Positions 43,542 to 52,505 of a DNA stretch of 64,000 nucleotides are shown in pieces (position 1 is the first letter of the stretch; every line of letters begins with the position of its first letter). Below the pieces are notes generated by a model. That model was given only the letters and a program-made list of their open reading frames with translations, did no database searches and was not told where the DNA came from. A program made the position numbers and the translations under genes. The stretch is from the NCBI GenBank assembly GCA_025963775.1, contig JAOQAD010000012.1, forward strand, positions 124,001-188,000, in the 5' to 3' direction. The DNA is from Bacteroidota bacterium (GTDB taxonomy: Bacteria > Bacteroidota > Bacteroidia > 2-12-FULL-35-15).

Positions 43542-45974
43542 TTAAACCTTCCGTTTCCTTTTCAGCATCGAGTAATCAAGGTAATACAGCAGCTTAATGG
43601 AAAAGCTGTTGAATTGCGGTGAACGGAATGTTTCATCCACATCATCTGAAAAGTGTTCGATCACCTGGCTGCCGTATGTGTAGATCGCGTTCTTCCACAC
43701 AAAGCTTACCTCGCTTCCGGGAGAGAACTGCCATTTATAAACAAGATCAATATTGAAAGCATTGAAATTCACATTCGAATTTCCCGGGTATTGATTATCG
43801 TCGAACAGCAATCCCTTATCGCTGAGCGTATAATATTGCTTATACTCCGCTTTTGACCAGTAATGGCGGCCACGGAGCGACAGCGACATTTTATTCGTGA
43901 AAATATAATTGATGTTCAGCTGGTTCGTGATCGTAAGCACACTTCTTCTCCCGAACGTGATCACATCCGAAGTTTCATCATAATTCACAAAGCCAATGTC
44001 ATCATTCTGGTATTCCCTGTTGTAGCTGTATATAAAGGAAAGCTTGTTGTTCACGCGGAAGCGCGGATCGAGCCCGAATGAAATAGTATACCGGCTGTTC
44101 TCTTCGAAATACCTGTAATTCACACGCCCGTCAAGTGCAAAACGTTTCCTGTAATCGGAGGAGAACCAATAATAGCCAAGGTAATCTTTCGGGTACGCAT
44201 AATAATGTCCTTTTACCCTCGGCTCCCAGTGGTCGTAAGTGACGATCGGCTCAAAATTGAATCCCGCGCCGGTGGAGAGAAAGGAACGTGTGAAAGTGGT
44301 GTATGCCTCACCGAAGATGTTGAAATTCCACAAAAAGCCTGGATGGTACAAGCGCGAATATCCAACGCCTCCTGAAACACTGAAATCATTGAGCCTCCAG
44401 AATGGAGTGAATATATTATAACCTGCGTTCACATACGTTTCGATCGTATTGTTCATGAAAGAAATTCCCAGGTCATTCGGATCATAGGTATCGCTTTTCA
44501 CATTTGCAGAAATGCTGTAAGTTAATTTTCCGCTGATCTTTCCCGCGCGTAAAGCATACACATAGCCGAGCACCGGCTTCGAAGAATCGGAAAAATAAAG
44601 CTGGCTCACAGCCCCGTTGCCATTCACCGCGAAGGTATTTTTCCTGTTCGCGAATTTAAATTCCGTGCCGGTCACATTCGCATCATACGCTTTTCCTTCG
44701 CGTGTTACATTGGTGTTGATCAGGCTGATGTAGGAATTGTTTTTCAAGGCCTGGTCGAACACCAGCACATTGTAATTCGTAAGCGGCTGCGTGAGCACCT
44801 TTCTTGTATTCCCCGAAGAATCAGAGATCACCGCGTAGGTATTCGCGGATGTTGCATTGAAAACCCCGATGCCGAGATTAGTCCTTGTACGTCCCGAAAC
44901 TTTGGTAGCATTGATCAGCTGCGTGCTTCCCGGGTTCTCCTTGACGTACTCTCCTTCTTTCAGCTCTGCATACGGTGCATAATAATCCAGCGGAACACCG
45001 CCTACACGCCTTGAATAGAACAACCCGCCCTTGTTGAACAATTCTGTTCCTTCTGTAAAAAACTGACGGTTCTCATCGTACTGAACTTCAAAAGGCGAAA
45101 GGTTCAGCACTTTATTGTCACTTTGCACCTGTCCGAAATCGGGCACCAGCGTCATGTCCAGCGTGAAGCTTTCATTGATGCCGTATTTGATATCCATGCC
45201 GCCGTTCAGGGAATAAGTGTTGTTGCTCTTGCCCGGCAGGTCGTAAGGATAATTTTCAAGATATGCGGAAACGTACGGCGTAACCGATAAACGCAAAGGG
45301 GATTTAATATCCGAGATGCCGTTAAGGTCGCCGCTCTGGTTGACCAGCCCGTCGGCTTCCGGTTTGATCTCGTTCCAGAAGGCATCTTCCCGCGTACGCC
45401 GTACTTTACGGATAATGTTCAGCCCGAATTTCTGTTCGGCCACATTCGGAAAACGCAATGCGGAATAAGGGATCCTGAATTCAACCACCCATCCCTTGTC
45501 CGTGATCCTCACCTGGCTCTGCCAAACGGCATTCCAGTTGAGGTCCTGTCCCTGCGAGGAATAGCGGGCATCCAGCTGAACGCCGGCAGCGGTGACAAAA
45601 AATCCATAAGCATTGATGTCATCGTTGTAGGTGTCAAGAAACAGCCCGAATGCATCGGCATTAGCCTCGTTATCGCGCTGGCTGAGCTCATGCAGGATAC
45701 TGTCGGGATTACTGTCGTAAAGCATCGCGCCTACGTAGATCGCAACATCATCGTACAGGATCTTTACCTCGCTTGTGAACTTTGAAGGCTGGCCGGGCTT
45801 GGGAGCACGCTGCACAAAATCGCCGGCAGGCTCAGCCGTTTGCCAGGCCTCTTCGTTCAGCACCCCGTCGATCTTAGGCGCTGTGGATGTACGTTTGGCA
45901 GTGAGCTGTTTTTTATCAGCGGCGGTGGAAGCAACTGTTAAAAGGCAAAGAAGGGAGAGTAAAAAATGTTTCAT
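43542..45974 (-). CDS. DUF5916 outer-membrane protein with N-terminal CBM9-like domain
   Basis: An 810-residue protein with a signal peptide (MKHFLLSLLCLLTVASTAA). A carbohydrate-binding family 9-like domain (about 25-230) contains APKIDGVLNEEAWQTAEPA and VEFRIPYSALRFP. A DUF5916 beta-barrel-like part (about 240-810) begins KYGINESFTLDMTLVPDFGQVQSD and FDENRQFFTEGTELF (the standard DUF5916 blocks) and ends in aromatic-rich strands. It is likely an outer-membrane protein of unknown substrate. I prefer the ATG at 45974 because a TAAATTTG element at 45990-45997 would place the transcription start just before it. Confidence 0.88.
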   Translation of the reverse strand: MKHFLLSLLCLLTVASTAADKKQLTAKRTSTAPKIDGVLNEEAWQTAEPAGDFVQRAPKPGQPSKFTSEVKILYDDVAIYVGAMLYDSNPDSILHELSQRDNEANADAFGLFLDTYNDDINAYGFFVTAAGVQLDARYSSQGQDLNWNAVWQSQVRITDKGWVVEFRIPYSALRFPNVAEQKFGLNIIRKVRRTREDAFWNEIKPEADGLVNQSGDLNGISDIKSPLRLSVTPYVSAYLENYPYDLPGKSNNTYSLNGGMDIKYGINESFTLDMTLVPDFGQVQSDNKVLNLSPFEVQYDENRQFFTEGTELFNKGGLFYSRRVGGVPLDYYAPYAELKEGEYVKENPGSTQLINATKVSGRTRTNLGIGVFNATSANTYAVISDSSGNTRKVLTQPLTNYNVLVFDQALKNNSYISLINTNVTREGKAYDANVTGTEFKFANRKNTFAVNGNGAVSQLYFSDSSKPVLGYVYALRAGKISGKLTYSISANVKSDTYDPNDLGISFMNNTIETYVNAGYNIFTPFWRLNDFSVSGGVGYSRLYHPGFLWNFNIFGEAYTTFTRSFLSTGAGFNFEPIVTYDHWEPRVKGHYYAYPKDYLGYYWFSSDYRKRFALDGRVNYRYFEENSRYTISFGLDPRFRVNNKLSFIYSYNREYQNDDIGFVNYDETSDVITFGRRSVLTITNQLNINYIFTNKMSLSLRGRHYWSKAEYKQYYTLSDKGLLFDDNQYPGNSNVNFNAFNIDLVYKWQFSPGSEVSFVWKNAIYTYGSQVIEHFSDDVDETFRSPQFNSFSIKLLYYLDYSMLKRKRKV

Positions 45975-45989
45975 GGGGCCTTGCATGCG

Positions 45990-45997
45990 CAAATTTA
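45990..45997 (-). promoter_or_regulatory. -7 promoter element of the DUF5916 gene
   Basis: Reverse-strand TAAATTTG. It overlaps the longer possible reading frame, which argues for the downstream start. Confidence 0.5.
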
Positions 45998-46088
45998 CGT
46001 TTGCGCAGGTAAAAAGTAAAAAGCATTTTACTAATGGTAGTTAATATTGATGAGCGGGAACCCAGGCTGTTCTCAGCCCGCAGAGAAA

Positions 46089-48230
46089 TCAAACCTGTAT
46101 GCCGATGATCAGCACATCATCCACCTGCTCGAGCTTACCGATCCAGTTCTCAAATGTTTTAACCAGCATGGCTTTCTGCTCTTTTGCAGGCTTCATTGAA
46201 TTATCTTTCAATAACTGCTGCAGCTGCTTGTACTTGAATTTTTTGCCGAGCGGGCCGCCAAACTGGTCGGCATAGCCATCGGTAAACAGGTAGATATTGT
46301 CGCCTTTCTGAAGCTGGAAGCTTTGGTTGTCGAACTTCCTGATCGTTTCACCAACGAAAGTGCCTACAGGAAATTTATTCGGGTTCAGCTCGATCAGCTT
46401 TTCATCCCGGATGATCCACAAAGAGTTGTAGGCGCCGGCATACTGGAGCTCCAGCGTATCGTAGTTAATGTTGCAGAGGGCGATGTCCATCCCGTCCTTC
46501 ACAGTGGCTTCATCTTCGTACTGGCGCAATGTATCGGTAACACCGGCATTCATTTCATCGAGAATATCGGAAGGCTTCGTGATCCTGTGCTCATTCACCG
46601 CCTGGTTCAGCAGGTTAAAGCCCACAATGCTCATGAATGCGCCCGGAACGCCATGCCCTGTACAATCCACGGCAGCGATCAGCAGCTCGCTTCCTTTTTT
46701 CTCCATCCAGTAAAAATCACCGCTGACAATGTCTTTCGGCTTGTATAAAATAAATCCCTTATCGCGGAATTCCTTTTCAAAGCTGGAGCTTGGCAGGAAC
46801 GCAAGCTGGATCCGTTTGGCGTATTTGATACTGTCCGTAATGTCTTTGTTCTTTGTTTCGATCTGCCCGTAAGCAATGTTCAGCTCGTTGTGCTGGCGGA
46901 TGATCTCCTGCTTCTGTGCTTCCAGCTTCGCGTTTGCTTTCTGCTTGAGCTGGTAGCGGTTGAAGATCACAAAAGCAATGATGAGCAAAAGTATGAACCC
47001 GATGATGAATGCATTCTTAAAAAGGCGTTGCTTATTGGCATCCAGCGCCTGGATCTCTAAATTCTGCCTGCTGATCTTCAGCTCTTTTTCCTGCTTTTCA
47101 AAATCGAATTTTGCCTGCATCTCGTTCATGGAGCGCGCGCCTTCTATGTTGTAGATGCTGTCTTTCAGGTCGCCGGCAAGCATGTAATAATCAGCAGCCT
47201 CTTTGAATTTATTCACTTCAAAATAGGTTTGCGCCACGTTCTTGTAATTGGTGAGCAGCACATCGCTGGCACCGATCACTTTTGCGGCGTCGATCGCTTT
47301 CAGGAAATACTCGATCGCTGTTTTTTTATCGCCGGTGAAATAATAATTGCCCCCGATATTACCCAGTGTATTGGCCATTCCCAGCTGGTCGCCCACTTCT
47401 CTCTTCAGCTCATAGGAACGCAAATAATATTCCCTTGCCTTGGGCTGGTCATTCATGTACGTATAAATGCTCCCGATGTTATTCAGCGTGGAAGCAATGC
47501 CTTTTTTATTCCCGAGCTTTTCCTTGATCGCAAGCGACTTTCTTAAATACTCAAGCGCCGTTTCATTTTCTCCCTTATCGCCGTGCACATTGGCGATGTT
47601 GTTATAACATGCGGAGATCCCGGCCTCATCGTTTAAAAGCGTGCGGATCTTCAGTGATTTCTGGTAATACTCCAAAGCCAGGTTCAGCTTGTGCAGCTTG
47701 TAATACACCAATCCAACGTTAATGAGGGAAGACGACATGGCCGATGAATCGTTCATTTCCTCACGGATGGTGAGCGCTTGCAGGTTATAGTTCAGCGATT
47801 TTTCATAGCTCCCGAAATCGGTGTATACGCTGGCCATTGCAAGAAATACATCGGCAACGCCGGGCTTGTTCGAAATGCCCTGGAATGTTTTCTTTGCTTC
47901 GAGGTAATAGCCGAGTGCCTTGTTGTTTTCGCCTTTGGAATAGTATCCCCGGCCGATGTTGAGCAGGGCGCGTGCAAGCCCGGGTGTGTCGTTATATTTC
48001 TGCGCAAGCGCCATCGACTGCTTGGCATAGTAAATGGCCTTGTCAGGGGTTTTATCGAAGTAATGCAGGGAAAGTGAATTCAGCACACGGATCTTGGCGG
48101 TATCGGCAGAGCTTTTCAAAAGAAGCATAAGGCTATCCACATTCGCAGCGCGGGAACGTTGCGGAAGATGCAGCACCACGAAAATAAAAAAGAGGAATGC
48201 AGTGAAATAAGTCTTCCTTCTGTAACGCAT
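46089..48230 (-). CDS. TPR-containing SpoIIE-type phosphatase, membrane-anchored
   Basis: A 713-residue protein: signal-like N terminus (about 9-28), seven or more TPRs (about 50-370; ARALLNIGRGYYSKGENNKALGYY and similar units), a membrane helix (about 404-424, NAFIIGFILLLIIAFVIFN), a coiled coil (KANAKLEAQKQEIIRQHNEL) and a C-terminal SpoIIE/PP2C domain (about 460-713) with DIVSGDFYWMEK, AAVDCTGHGVPGAFMSI, IYLFTDGYADQFGG and VDDVLIIGI. A periplasmic TPR sensor coupled through the membrane to a cytoplasmic phosphatase is a common Bacteroidota signalling layout. The target is unknown. Confidence 0.92.
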   Translation of the reverse strand: MRYRRKTYFTAFLFFIFVVLHLPQRSRAANVDSLMLLLKSSADTAKIRVLNSLSLHYFDKTPDKAIYYAKQSMALAQKYNDTPGLARALLNIGRGYYSKGENNKALGYYLEAKKTFQGISNKPGVADVFLAMASVYTDFGSYEKSLNYNLQALTIREEMNDSSAMSSSLINVGLVYYKLHKLNLALEYYQKSLKIRTLLNDEAGISACYNNIANVHGDKGENETALEYLRKSLAIKEKLGNKKGIASTLNNIGSIYTYMNDQPKAREYYLRSYELKREVGDQLGMANTLGNIGGNYYFTGDKKTAIEYFLKAIDAAKVIGASDVLLTNYKNVAQTYFEVNKFKEAADYYMLAGDLKDSIYNIEGARSMNEMQAKFDFEKQEKELKISRQNLEIQALDANKQRLFKNAFIIGFILLLIIAFVIFNRYQLKQKANAKLEAQKQEIIRQHNELNIAYGQIETKNKDITDSIKYAKRIQLAFLPSSSFEKEFRDKGFILYKPKDIVSGDFYWMEKKGSELLIAAVDCTGHGVPGAFMSIVGFNLLNQAVNEHRITKPSDILDEMNAGVTDTLRQYEDEATVKDGMDIALCNINYDTLELQYAGAYNSLWIIRDEKLIELNPNKFPVGTFVGETIRKFDNQSFQLQKGDNIYLFTDGYADQFGGPLGKKFKYKQLQQLLKDNSMKPAKEQKAMLVKTFENWIGKLEQVDDVLIIGIQV

Positions 48231-48280
48231 AAAGTTCTGTGTACTTTTTTTAAAGATAGTTTATTTTTTTAAGCCCACAA

Positions 48281-48305
48281 AAAAAGCGGGAAATTTCCCG
48301 CTTTC
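48281..48305. terminator. bidirectional terminator hairpin
   Basis: Perfect palindrome aaagcgggaaa/tttcccgcttt (48283-48304) with short A and T tracts. It lies just beyond the stop codon of the 48326 gene on the minus strand. Confidence 0.7.
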
Positions 48306-48325
48306 AGTTTTACATGCTGTCTTCT

Positions 48326-48718
48326 TTATTTGGCATCCGGCTCAGCCAGCTTCACATACACGGCATAGATGGTGCCTTTTTCATCCTTGAAGTGATCATA
48401 CTTTACAGTATCTCCCGATGAAATTCCCTGCTCTTTCATCATTGGCACATATGCCATGATCTCGCCGAAATTTGCATCCGTGATCATACCGGTGTCATTG
48501 TCTTTGCCGGTGATGATGCCTTTCCTGTATATCTCCACGTTAAAGGCTGTTTTTTCCTGCGTGGTCGGATTGGTATACACATCAAAACGTACAACTGTTC
48601 CCGGTGCAAGTCCAAGCTGCTTGCTGAAGGGCTGAATGTATTTTATCTCCTTTCCGTTTTCATTTACAACAATACCATGCTCATTGTCTGTTGAGACTTT
48701 AATTTTACCTTTCGCCAT
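48326..48718 (-). CDS. duplicated cold-shock-like protein
   Basis: A 130-residue protein that reads as two similar ~62-residue halves, each shaped like a degenerate cold-shock OB fold. Half one starts KGKIKVSTDNEHGIVVNENGKE and has PGTVVRFDVYTN; half two starts RKGIITGKDNDTGMITDANFGE and has SGDTVKYDHFKDEKG. RNP1/RNP2 aromatics are largely replaced, so nucleic-acid binding is uncertain. It has no signal peptide. A -7 element lies upstream (48772-48779). The duplication is seen in the sequence; the fold is inferred. Confidence 0.7.
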   Translation of the reverse strand: MAKGKIKVSTDNEHGIVVNENGKEIKYIQPFSKQLGLAPGTVVRFDVYTNPTTQEKTAFNVEIYRKGIITGKDNDTGMITDANFGEIMAYVPMMKEQGISSGDTVKYDHFKDEKGTIYAVYVKLAEPDAK

Positions 48719-48771
48719 AATGTTTTGTTTTTGGGTTTATGTTTTGTGTTTGTTTGGTAAATATAGTGACC

Positions 48772-48779
48772 CAAAACTA
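48772..48779 (-). promoter_or_regulatory. -7 promoter element
   Basis: Reverse-strand TAGTTTTG, about 54 bases before the start codon of the duplicated cold-shock-like gene. Confidence 0.45.
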
Positions 48780-48801
48780 AAATCAAAATTTTAAGGCTGA
48801 T

Positions 48802-49743
48802 TTATTTTGAAAGGAAATCGTTGATGTTTTTCTCCACCCGCTCCAACACGTTGCTGGCATCGGCTTTCACAAATTTTTCACCTACAATGTTCTCGTACAG
48901 CTCAATGTATCGTTCCGACACGGAGCTTACCACTTCGGGCGTCATCTCCGGCACCTGCTGTCCGTCTTTACCCTGGAAGCCATTTTCCATCAGCCATTCG
49001 CGTACGAACTCTTTCGACAATTGCTTTTGTGCTTCGCCTTTCTGCTGGCGGCCTTCATAACCTTCCTTGTAAAAATAGCGTGATGAATCCGGTGTATGGA
49101 TCTCATCGATCAGGTAGATCTTTCCGTCTTTTTTCCCAAACTCATATTTTGTATCCACGAGGATCAGGCCCATTTTTGCAGCGATCTCTGTCCCGCGCTG
49201 AAATACAGCACGCGTATATTTTTCAAGCTGCTCATAATCTTCTTTTGAAACAATGCCCTGTTTCAAAATTTCTTCCTTTGAAATATCTTCATCATGTCCA
49301 ACGGAAGCTTTTGTTGTAGGCGTGATCAGCGGTTCAGGGAATCTGTCATTCTCCTTCATGCCATCCGGCATTGATACTCCGCAGATCATTCGCTTCCCGG
49401 ATTTGTATTCCCTCCATGCGTGTCCGCTGAGGTAACCGCGGATCACCATTTCCACTTTGAATGGCTCGCAAAAATGACCCACTGTTACCATCGGGTCCGG
49501 AACAGCGATCATCCAGTTCGGAACGATGTCTTCCGTCGCCTTTAAAAATTTTGCAGCGATCTGGTTCAATACCTGTCCTTTGTAAGGAATGCCTTTTGGC
49601 AATACCACGTCAAATGCCGAGATCCGGTCACTTACGATCATCACCAGCATTTCATCACCGATGTTGTATACATCGCGCACTTTTCCTTTGTAAAAGCTTT
49701 TTTGTTTCGGGAAGCTGAATTTTGTTTCTGTAATCGCGTTCAT
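48802..49743 (-). CDS. purC: SAICAR synthetase
   Basis: A 313-residue phosphoribosylaminoimidazole-succinocarboxamide synthase, step 7 of de novo purine synthesis, joining CAIR and aspartate with [25 protein letters not shown] is the N-terminal ATP site, [16 protein letters not shown] and the [12 protein letters not shown] motif are diagnostic. It is longer than E. coli PurC (237) and close to the yeast-like length class. It stands apart from other pur genes. Confidence 0.96.
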   Translation of the reverse strand: MNAITETKFSFPKQKSFYKGKVRDVYNIGDEMLVMIVSDRISAFDVVLPKGIPYKGQVLNQIAAKFLKATEDIVPNWMIAVPDPMVTVGHFCEPFKVEMVIRGYLSGHAWREYKSGKRMICGVSMPDGMKENDRFPEPLITPTTKASVGHDEDISKEEILKQGIVSKEDYEQLEKYTRAVFQRGTEIAAKMGLILVDTKYEFGKKDGKIYLIDEIHTPDSSRYFYKEGYEGRQQKGEAQKQLSKEFVREWLMENGFQGKDGQQVPEMTPEVVSSVSERYIELYENIVGEKFVKADASNVLERVEKNINDFLSK

Positions 49744-49784
49744 AATTTTACATGTTGAATTATTAGATGATTGAATTTAGATTT

Positions 49785-50282
49785 TTAACCTATAAAAAAA
49801 TACAATACTTCATTTTCTGCGCTGAGCTCCTTGATGTTATCTGCCAGTACTTTCAATGCTTCCAGCTGCTGTTCCGCAAGCTCTCTTTCGCCATGATTGC
49901 TGAATGCGAGGTTGAATGCGATCAGCTCATTTATATCGATCGGTGCCGAATCGATCTTTTTGATGATCTCCGCTTTCTTGCTGAATGGCAGCAGGAATAC
50001 CGTTGCATGCAGTTTTTCAGTGAGCGAATCTCCATAGCTATCGAGCTCATTTTTATCAAGGGCGGCGCCCAGTTTTTCTTCAAGGAAACAAATAAGATTG
50101 ATATAAATGTATCCCGAACAATCAATGTCCTTCAGCTTTCGCGAGTTTTTTTCCAGGTAAGGATGATAATTTTCCGTTGTGTACTTCCAGAACAAAACCT
50201 TTCCCTTCGTCGGCTCGACCGCTTCCACCAGTCCTGCCAGCTTATCCCTTTCTATGATCCTGAACTCTGCTATTGCTGACAT
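49785..50282 (-). CDS. hypothetical cytoplasmic protein
   Basis: A 165-residue helical protein starting MSAIAEFRIIERDKLAGLVEA, with no signal peptide or membrane segment. I do not recognise the family. It lies between phoH and purC, on the same strand as both. Confidence 0.7.
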   Translation of the reverse strand: MSAIAEFRIIERDKLAGLVEAVEPTKGKVLFWKYTTENYHPYLEKNSRKLKDIDCSGYIYINLICFLEEKLGAALDKNELDSYGDSLTEKLHATVFLLPFSKKAEIIKKIDSAPIDINELIAFNLAFSNHGERELAEQQLEALKVLADNIKELSAENEVLYFFIG

Positions 50283-50337
50283 TTTTTCCTTTTTCTTTAT
50301 AATCCTTCATTTCACTCAGAATGACAAGGCCTGTAAT

Positions 50338-51303
50338 TTATTTTTCCTCCTTTTTCTCTTTCACATTATCATACATCTCCACGATCCTCTTCACCAGCTT
50401 GTGGCGGATCACATCCGATCCATCGAGCTTAATGAATTCAATCCCTTCCACCTTGTTCAGCAGGCGCATGGCCTGTGGCAAGCCGGATGGCTGGTTCTTC
50501 GGAAGATCCACCTGCGTGATGTCTCCTGTGATGATGAACTTCGCGGAAGCGCCCATCCGTGTGAGGAACATTTTCAATTGCCCTTCCGTTGCATTCTGCG
50601 CCTCATCGAGGATCACAAATGCATTATCAAGCGTACGCCCGCGCATAAAGGCAAGCGGCGCTATCTGGATGATCTTGTTCTCGAGGTAATAGGATAATTT
50701 TTCAGCGGGGATCATGTCGTACAATGCATCGTACAATGGCTGCAGGTACGGATCCAGCTTCTCTTTCAGGTCGCCGGGAAGAAAGCCGAGGTTCTCTCCT
50801 GCCTCCACTGCGGGACGTGTAAGAATGATCTTTTTAACTTCCCTGTTCTTTAAAGCACGTACCGCTAAAGCAACGGCAGTGTATGTTTTACCGGTTCCTG
50901 CAGGGCCGATGGCAAACACCATGTCATTTTTTGAAATGCTGTCGACGATCCTGCGCTGGTTCTCTGTCCGCGCTTTCACAATGAGGCCGCCGTTTCCAAA
51001 CACCAGCACATCATCGCCTGCAGCCTGCTCCGTTTTTGCACCCGACTCTTTTGTCCCTGCAAGGATCTGCTCTACCGCATTCTCCGTAAGGTTCCCGTAC
51101 CGGTGAAAATAATCGATCAGCACATTCAGCACCATCTCCACCTGGTTAAGATCTTCTTCTTCACCTGAAATTTTGATCGTTTCTCCGCGCGCTACAATTT
51201 TTACTTTGGGGAACCGTTTCCGGATCAGCCCCATTTTACTGTCGTTCACACCGTACAGATCAACCGGTGCAATATCTTCTAATATGATTTTTCTTTCGTT
51301 CAA
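50338..51303 (-). CDS. phoH: PhoH family ATPase
   Basis: A 321-residue protein: an N-terminal KH-like part (about 30-80), then the PhoH ATPase domain with Walker A GPAGTGKT (133-140), LTRPAVEAGENLGFLPGDL, and Walker B VILDEAQNA (231-239), followed by ITGDITQVDLP. Bacterial PhoH/PhoH2-like proteins are RNA helicase-like ATPases linked to RNA metabolism; in many genomes PhoH sits next to ybeY, which is not here. It is divergent from the SAM hydroxide adenosyltransferase gene. Confidence 0.95.
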   Translation of the reverse strand: MNERKIILEDIAPVDLYGVNDSKMGLIRKRFPKVKIVARGETIKISGEEEDLNQVEMVLNVLIDYFHRYGNLTENAVEQILAGTKESGAKTEQAAGDDVLVFGNGGLIVKARTENQRRIVDSISKNDMVFAIGPAGTGKTYTAVALAVRALKNREVKKIILTRPAVEAGENLGFLPGDLKEKLDPYLQPLYDALYDMIPAEKLSYYLENKIIQIAPLAFMRGRTLDNAFVILDEAQNATEGQLKMFLTRMGASAKFIITGDITQVDLPKNQPSGLPQAMRLLNKVEGIEFIKLDGSDVIRHKLVKRIVEMYDNVKEKKEEK

Positions 51304-51367
51304 TTTCTTAATTTTTCAGAAATGTGATTTAATGTGATATTTTATTTCTGAAAGCACGAAAATAACA

Positions 51368-51375
51368 TATTTTTG
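51368..51375 (+). promoter_or_regulatory. -7 promoter element of the 51426 operon
   Basis: TATTTTTG matches TAnnTTTG, 50 bases before the start codon; it lies in the divergent region with phoH. Confidence 0.5.
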
Positions 51376-51425
51376 CATATTCATTAAGGATTACAGCGAG
51401 AGAAAACATCAGAAATTACTAACAA

Positions 51426-52196
51426 ATGGCGATCATTACACTCACGACGGATTTCGGGTTGAAGGATCATTATGTAAGCGCCATCAAAGGCGCCATCCTT
51501 AGCCGGCTTCCGGGTGCCACCATTGTTGACATTTCCCACAAGATCGAAAAATATAACCTGCTGGATGCCTCGTATATCCTAAAAGAAAGCTATCCCAATT
51601 TCCCGGAAGGCACTATCCATATCATCGGCATCAACACGGAGCTCTCAAACTCAGGCGGGTATGTACTGTTGAAGCAGAACGGGCATTATTTTGTCGGGGC
51701 CGACAATGGCATCTTCTCGCTGCTGTTCGAGGAAACACCGCGTGAGATCAGGGAAATAAGCCCTGCGGATGACCGGGAACTGAGCTTTCCTGTCCGTGAT
51801 GTTTTTGTGAAGGCAGCCTGTGAGCTTGCTGCAGGAACCGATTTCAACATCATCGGCACACCAAAGGACGGCCTGCTGGAACGCATCGCTTTCCGTGCCA
51901 CTTCCATGGGCGACAATATCCGCGGCTCATTCGTGTACATCGATTCATACGGCAACGTGACCACCAACATCGACAGGCGCCTGTTCGAGCAGGTGGGCAA
52001 GCGCAGGCCATTCCTTATTGAGCTGGCAAGGCACAGCATTGAGCGCATCAGCAAAGAATACAGCGAAGTGCCCGAAGGCGAAGTGCTGGCCATCTTTAAT
52101 TCTTCCGACTATCTCGAGATTGCAATGCGCAACGGCAAAGCAGGCAGCCTGCTGAACTTAAAGATCAACGATTCCATAACCATCAGGTTCCTATGA
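51426..52196 (+). CDS. SAM hydroxide adenosyltransferase (DUF62 family)
   Basis: A 256-residue protein with the DUF62 layout: ITLTTDFGLKDHYVSAIKGAI at the start (shown by its first 20), ATIVDISHKIEKYN, then the C-terminal barrel with GSFVYIDSYGNVTTNI. The family cleaves S-adenosylmethionine with water or hydroxide to adenosine and methionine. The stop codon overlaps the next start (ATGA), so the genes are translationally coupled. Confidence 0.93.
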   Translation: MAIITLTTDFGLKDHYVSAIKGAILSRLPGATIVDISHKIEKYNLLDASYILKESYPNFPEGTIHIIGINTELSNSGGYVLLKQNGHYFVGADNGIFSLLFEETPREIREISPADDRELSFPVRDVFVKAACELAAGTDFNIIGTPKDGLLERIAFRATSMGDNIRGSFVYIDSYGNVTTNIDRRLFEQVGKRRPFLIELARHSIERISKEYSEVPEGEVLAIFNSSDYLEIAMRNGKAGSLLNLKINDSITIRFL

Positions 52197-52489
52197 TCAT
52201 CCGCATTGTAAAAATGAGCTTTGCTCCCGAAAAGGTAAATGAGTTCCTTCAGCTCTTTGATTCTTCCAAACAGCAGATCCGCAATTTTGAAGGCTGCCGT
52301 CACCTTGAGCTGCTGAAGGAGGCAAACCAAAAAAATATTTTCTTCACCTACAGCTATTGGGAAAACGAAAGCGATCTCGAACACTACCGCAATTCCGCAC
52401 TTTTCGCAGGGGTTTGGGCCAACACAAAGATCTTATTCAACGACAAGCCCCAGGCCTGGAGCCTTGTGCAGCATACGCTTGTAACATAA
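52193..52489 (+). CDS. antibiotic-biosynthesis-monooxygenase (ABM) fold protein
   Basis: A 98-residue dimeric ferredoxin-like ABM-domain protein (MIIRIVKMSFAPEKVNEFLQ start; FTYSYWENESDLEHYRNS; FAGVWANTK). Members include quinol monooxygenases and haem-degrading enzymes; no haem-binding His is evident, so function is open. Overlaps the previous gene by 4 bases. Confidence 0.88.
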   Translation: MIIRIVKMSFAPEKVNEFLQLFDSSKQQIRNFEGCRHLELLKEANQKNIFFTYSYWENESDLEHYRNSALFAGVWANTKILFNDKPQAWSLVQHTLVT

Positions 52490-52505
52490 TACTAACCGAC
52501 CGAAC

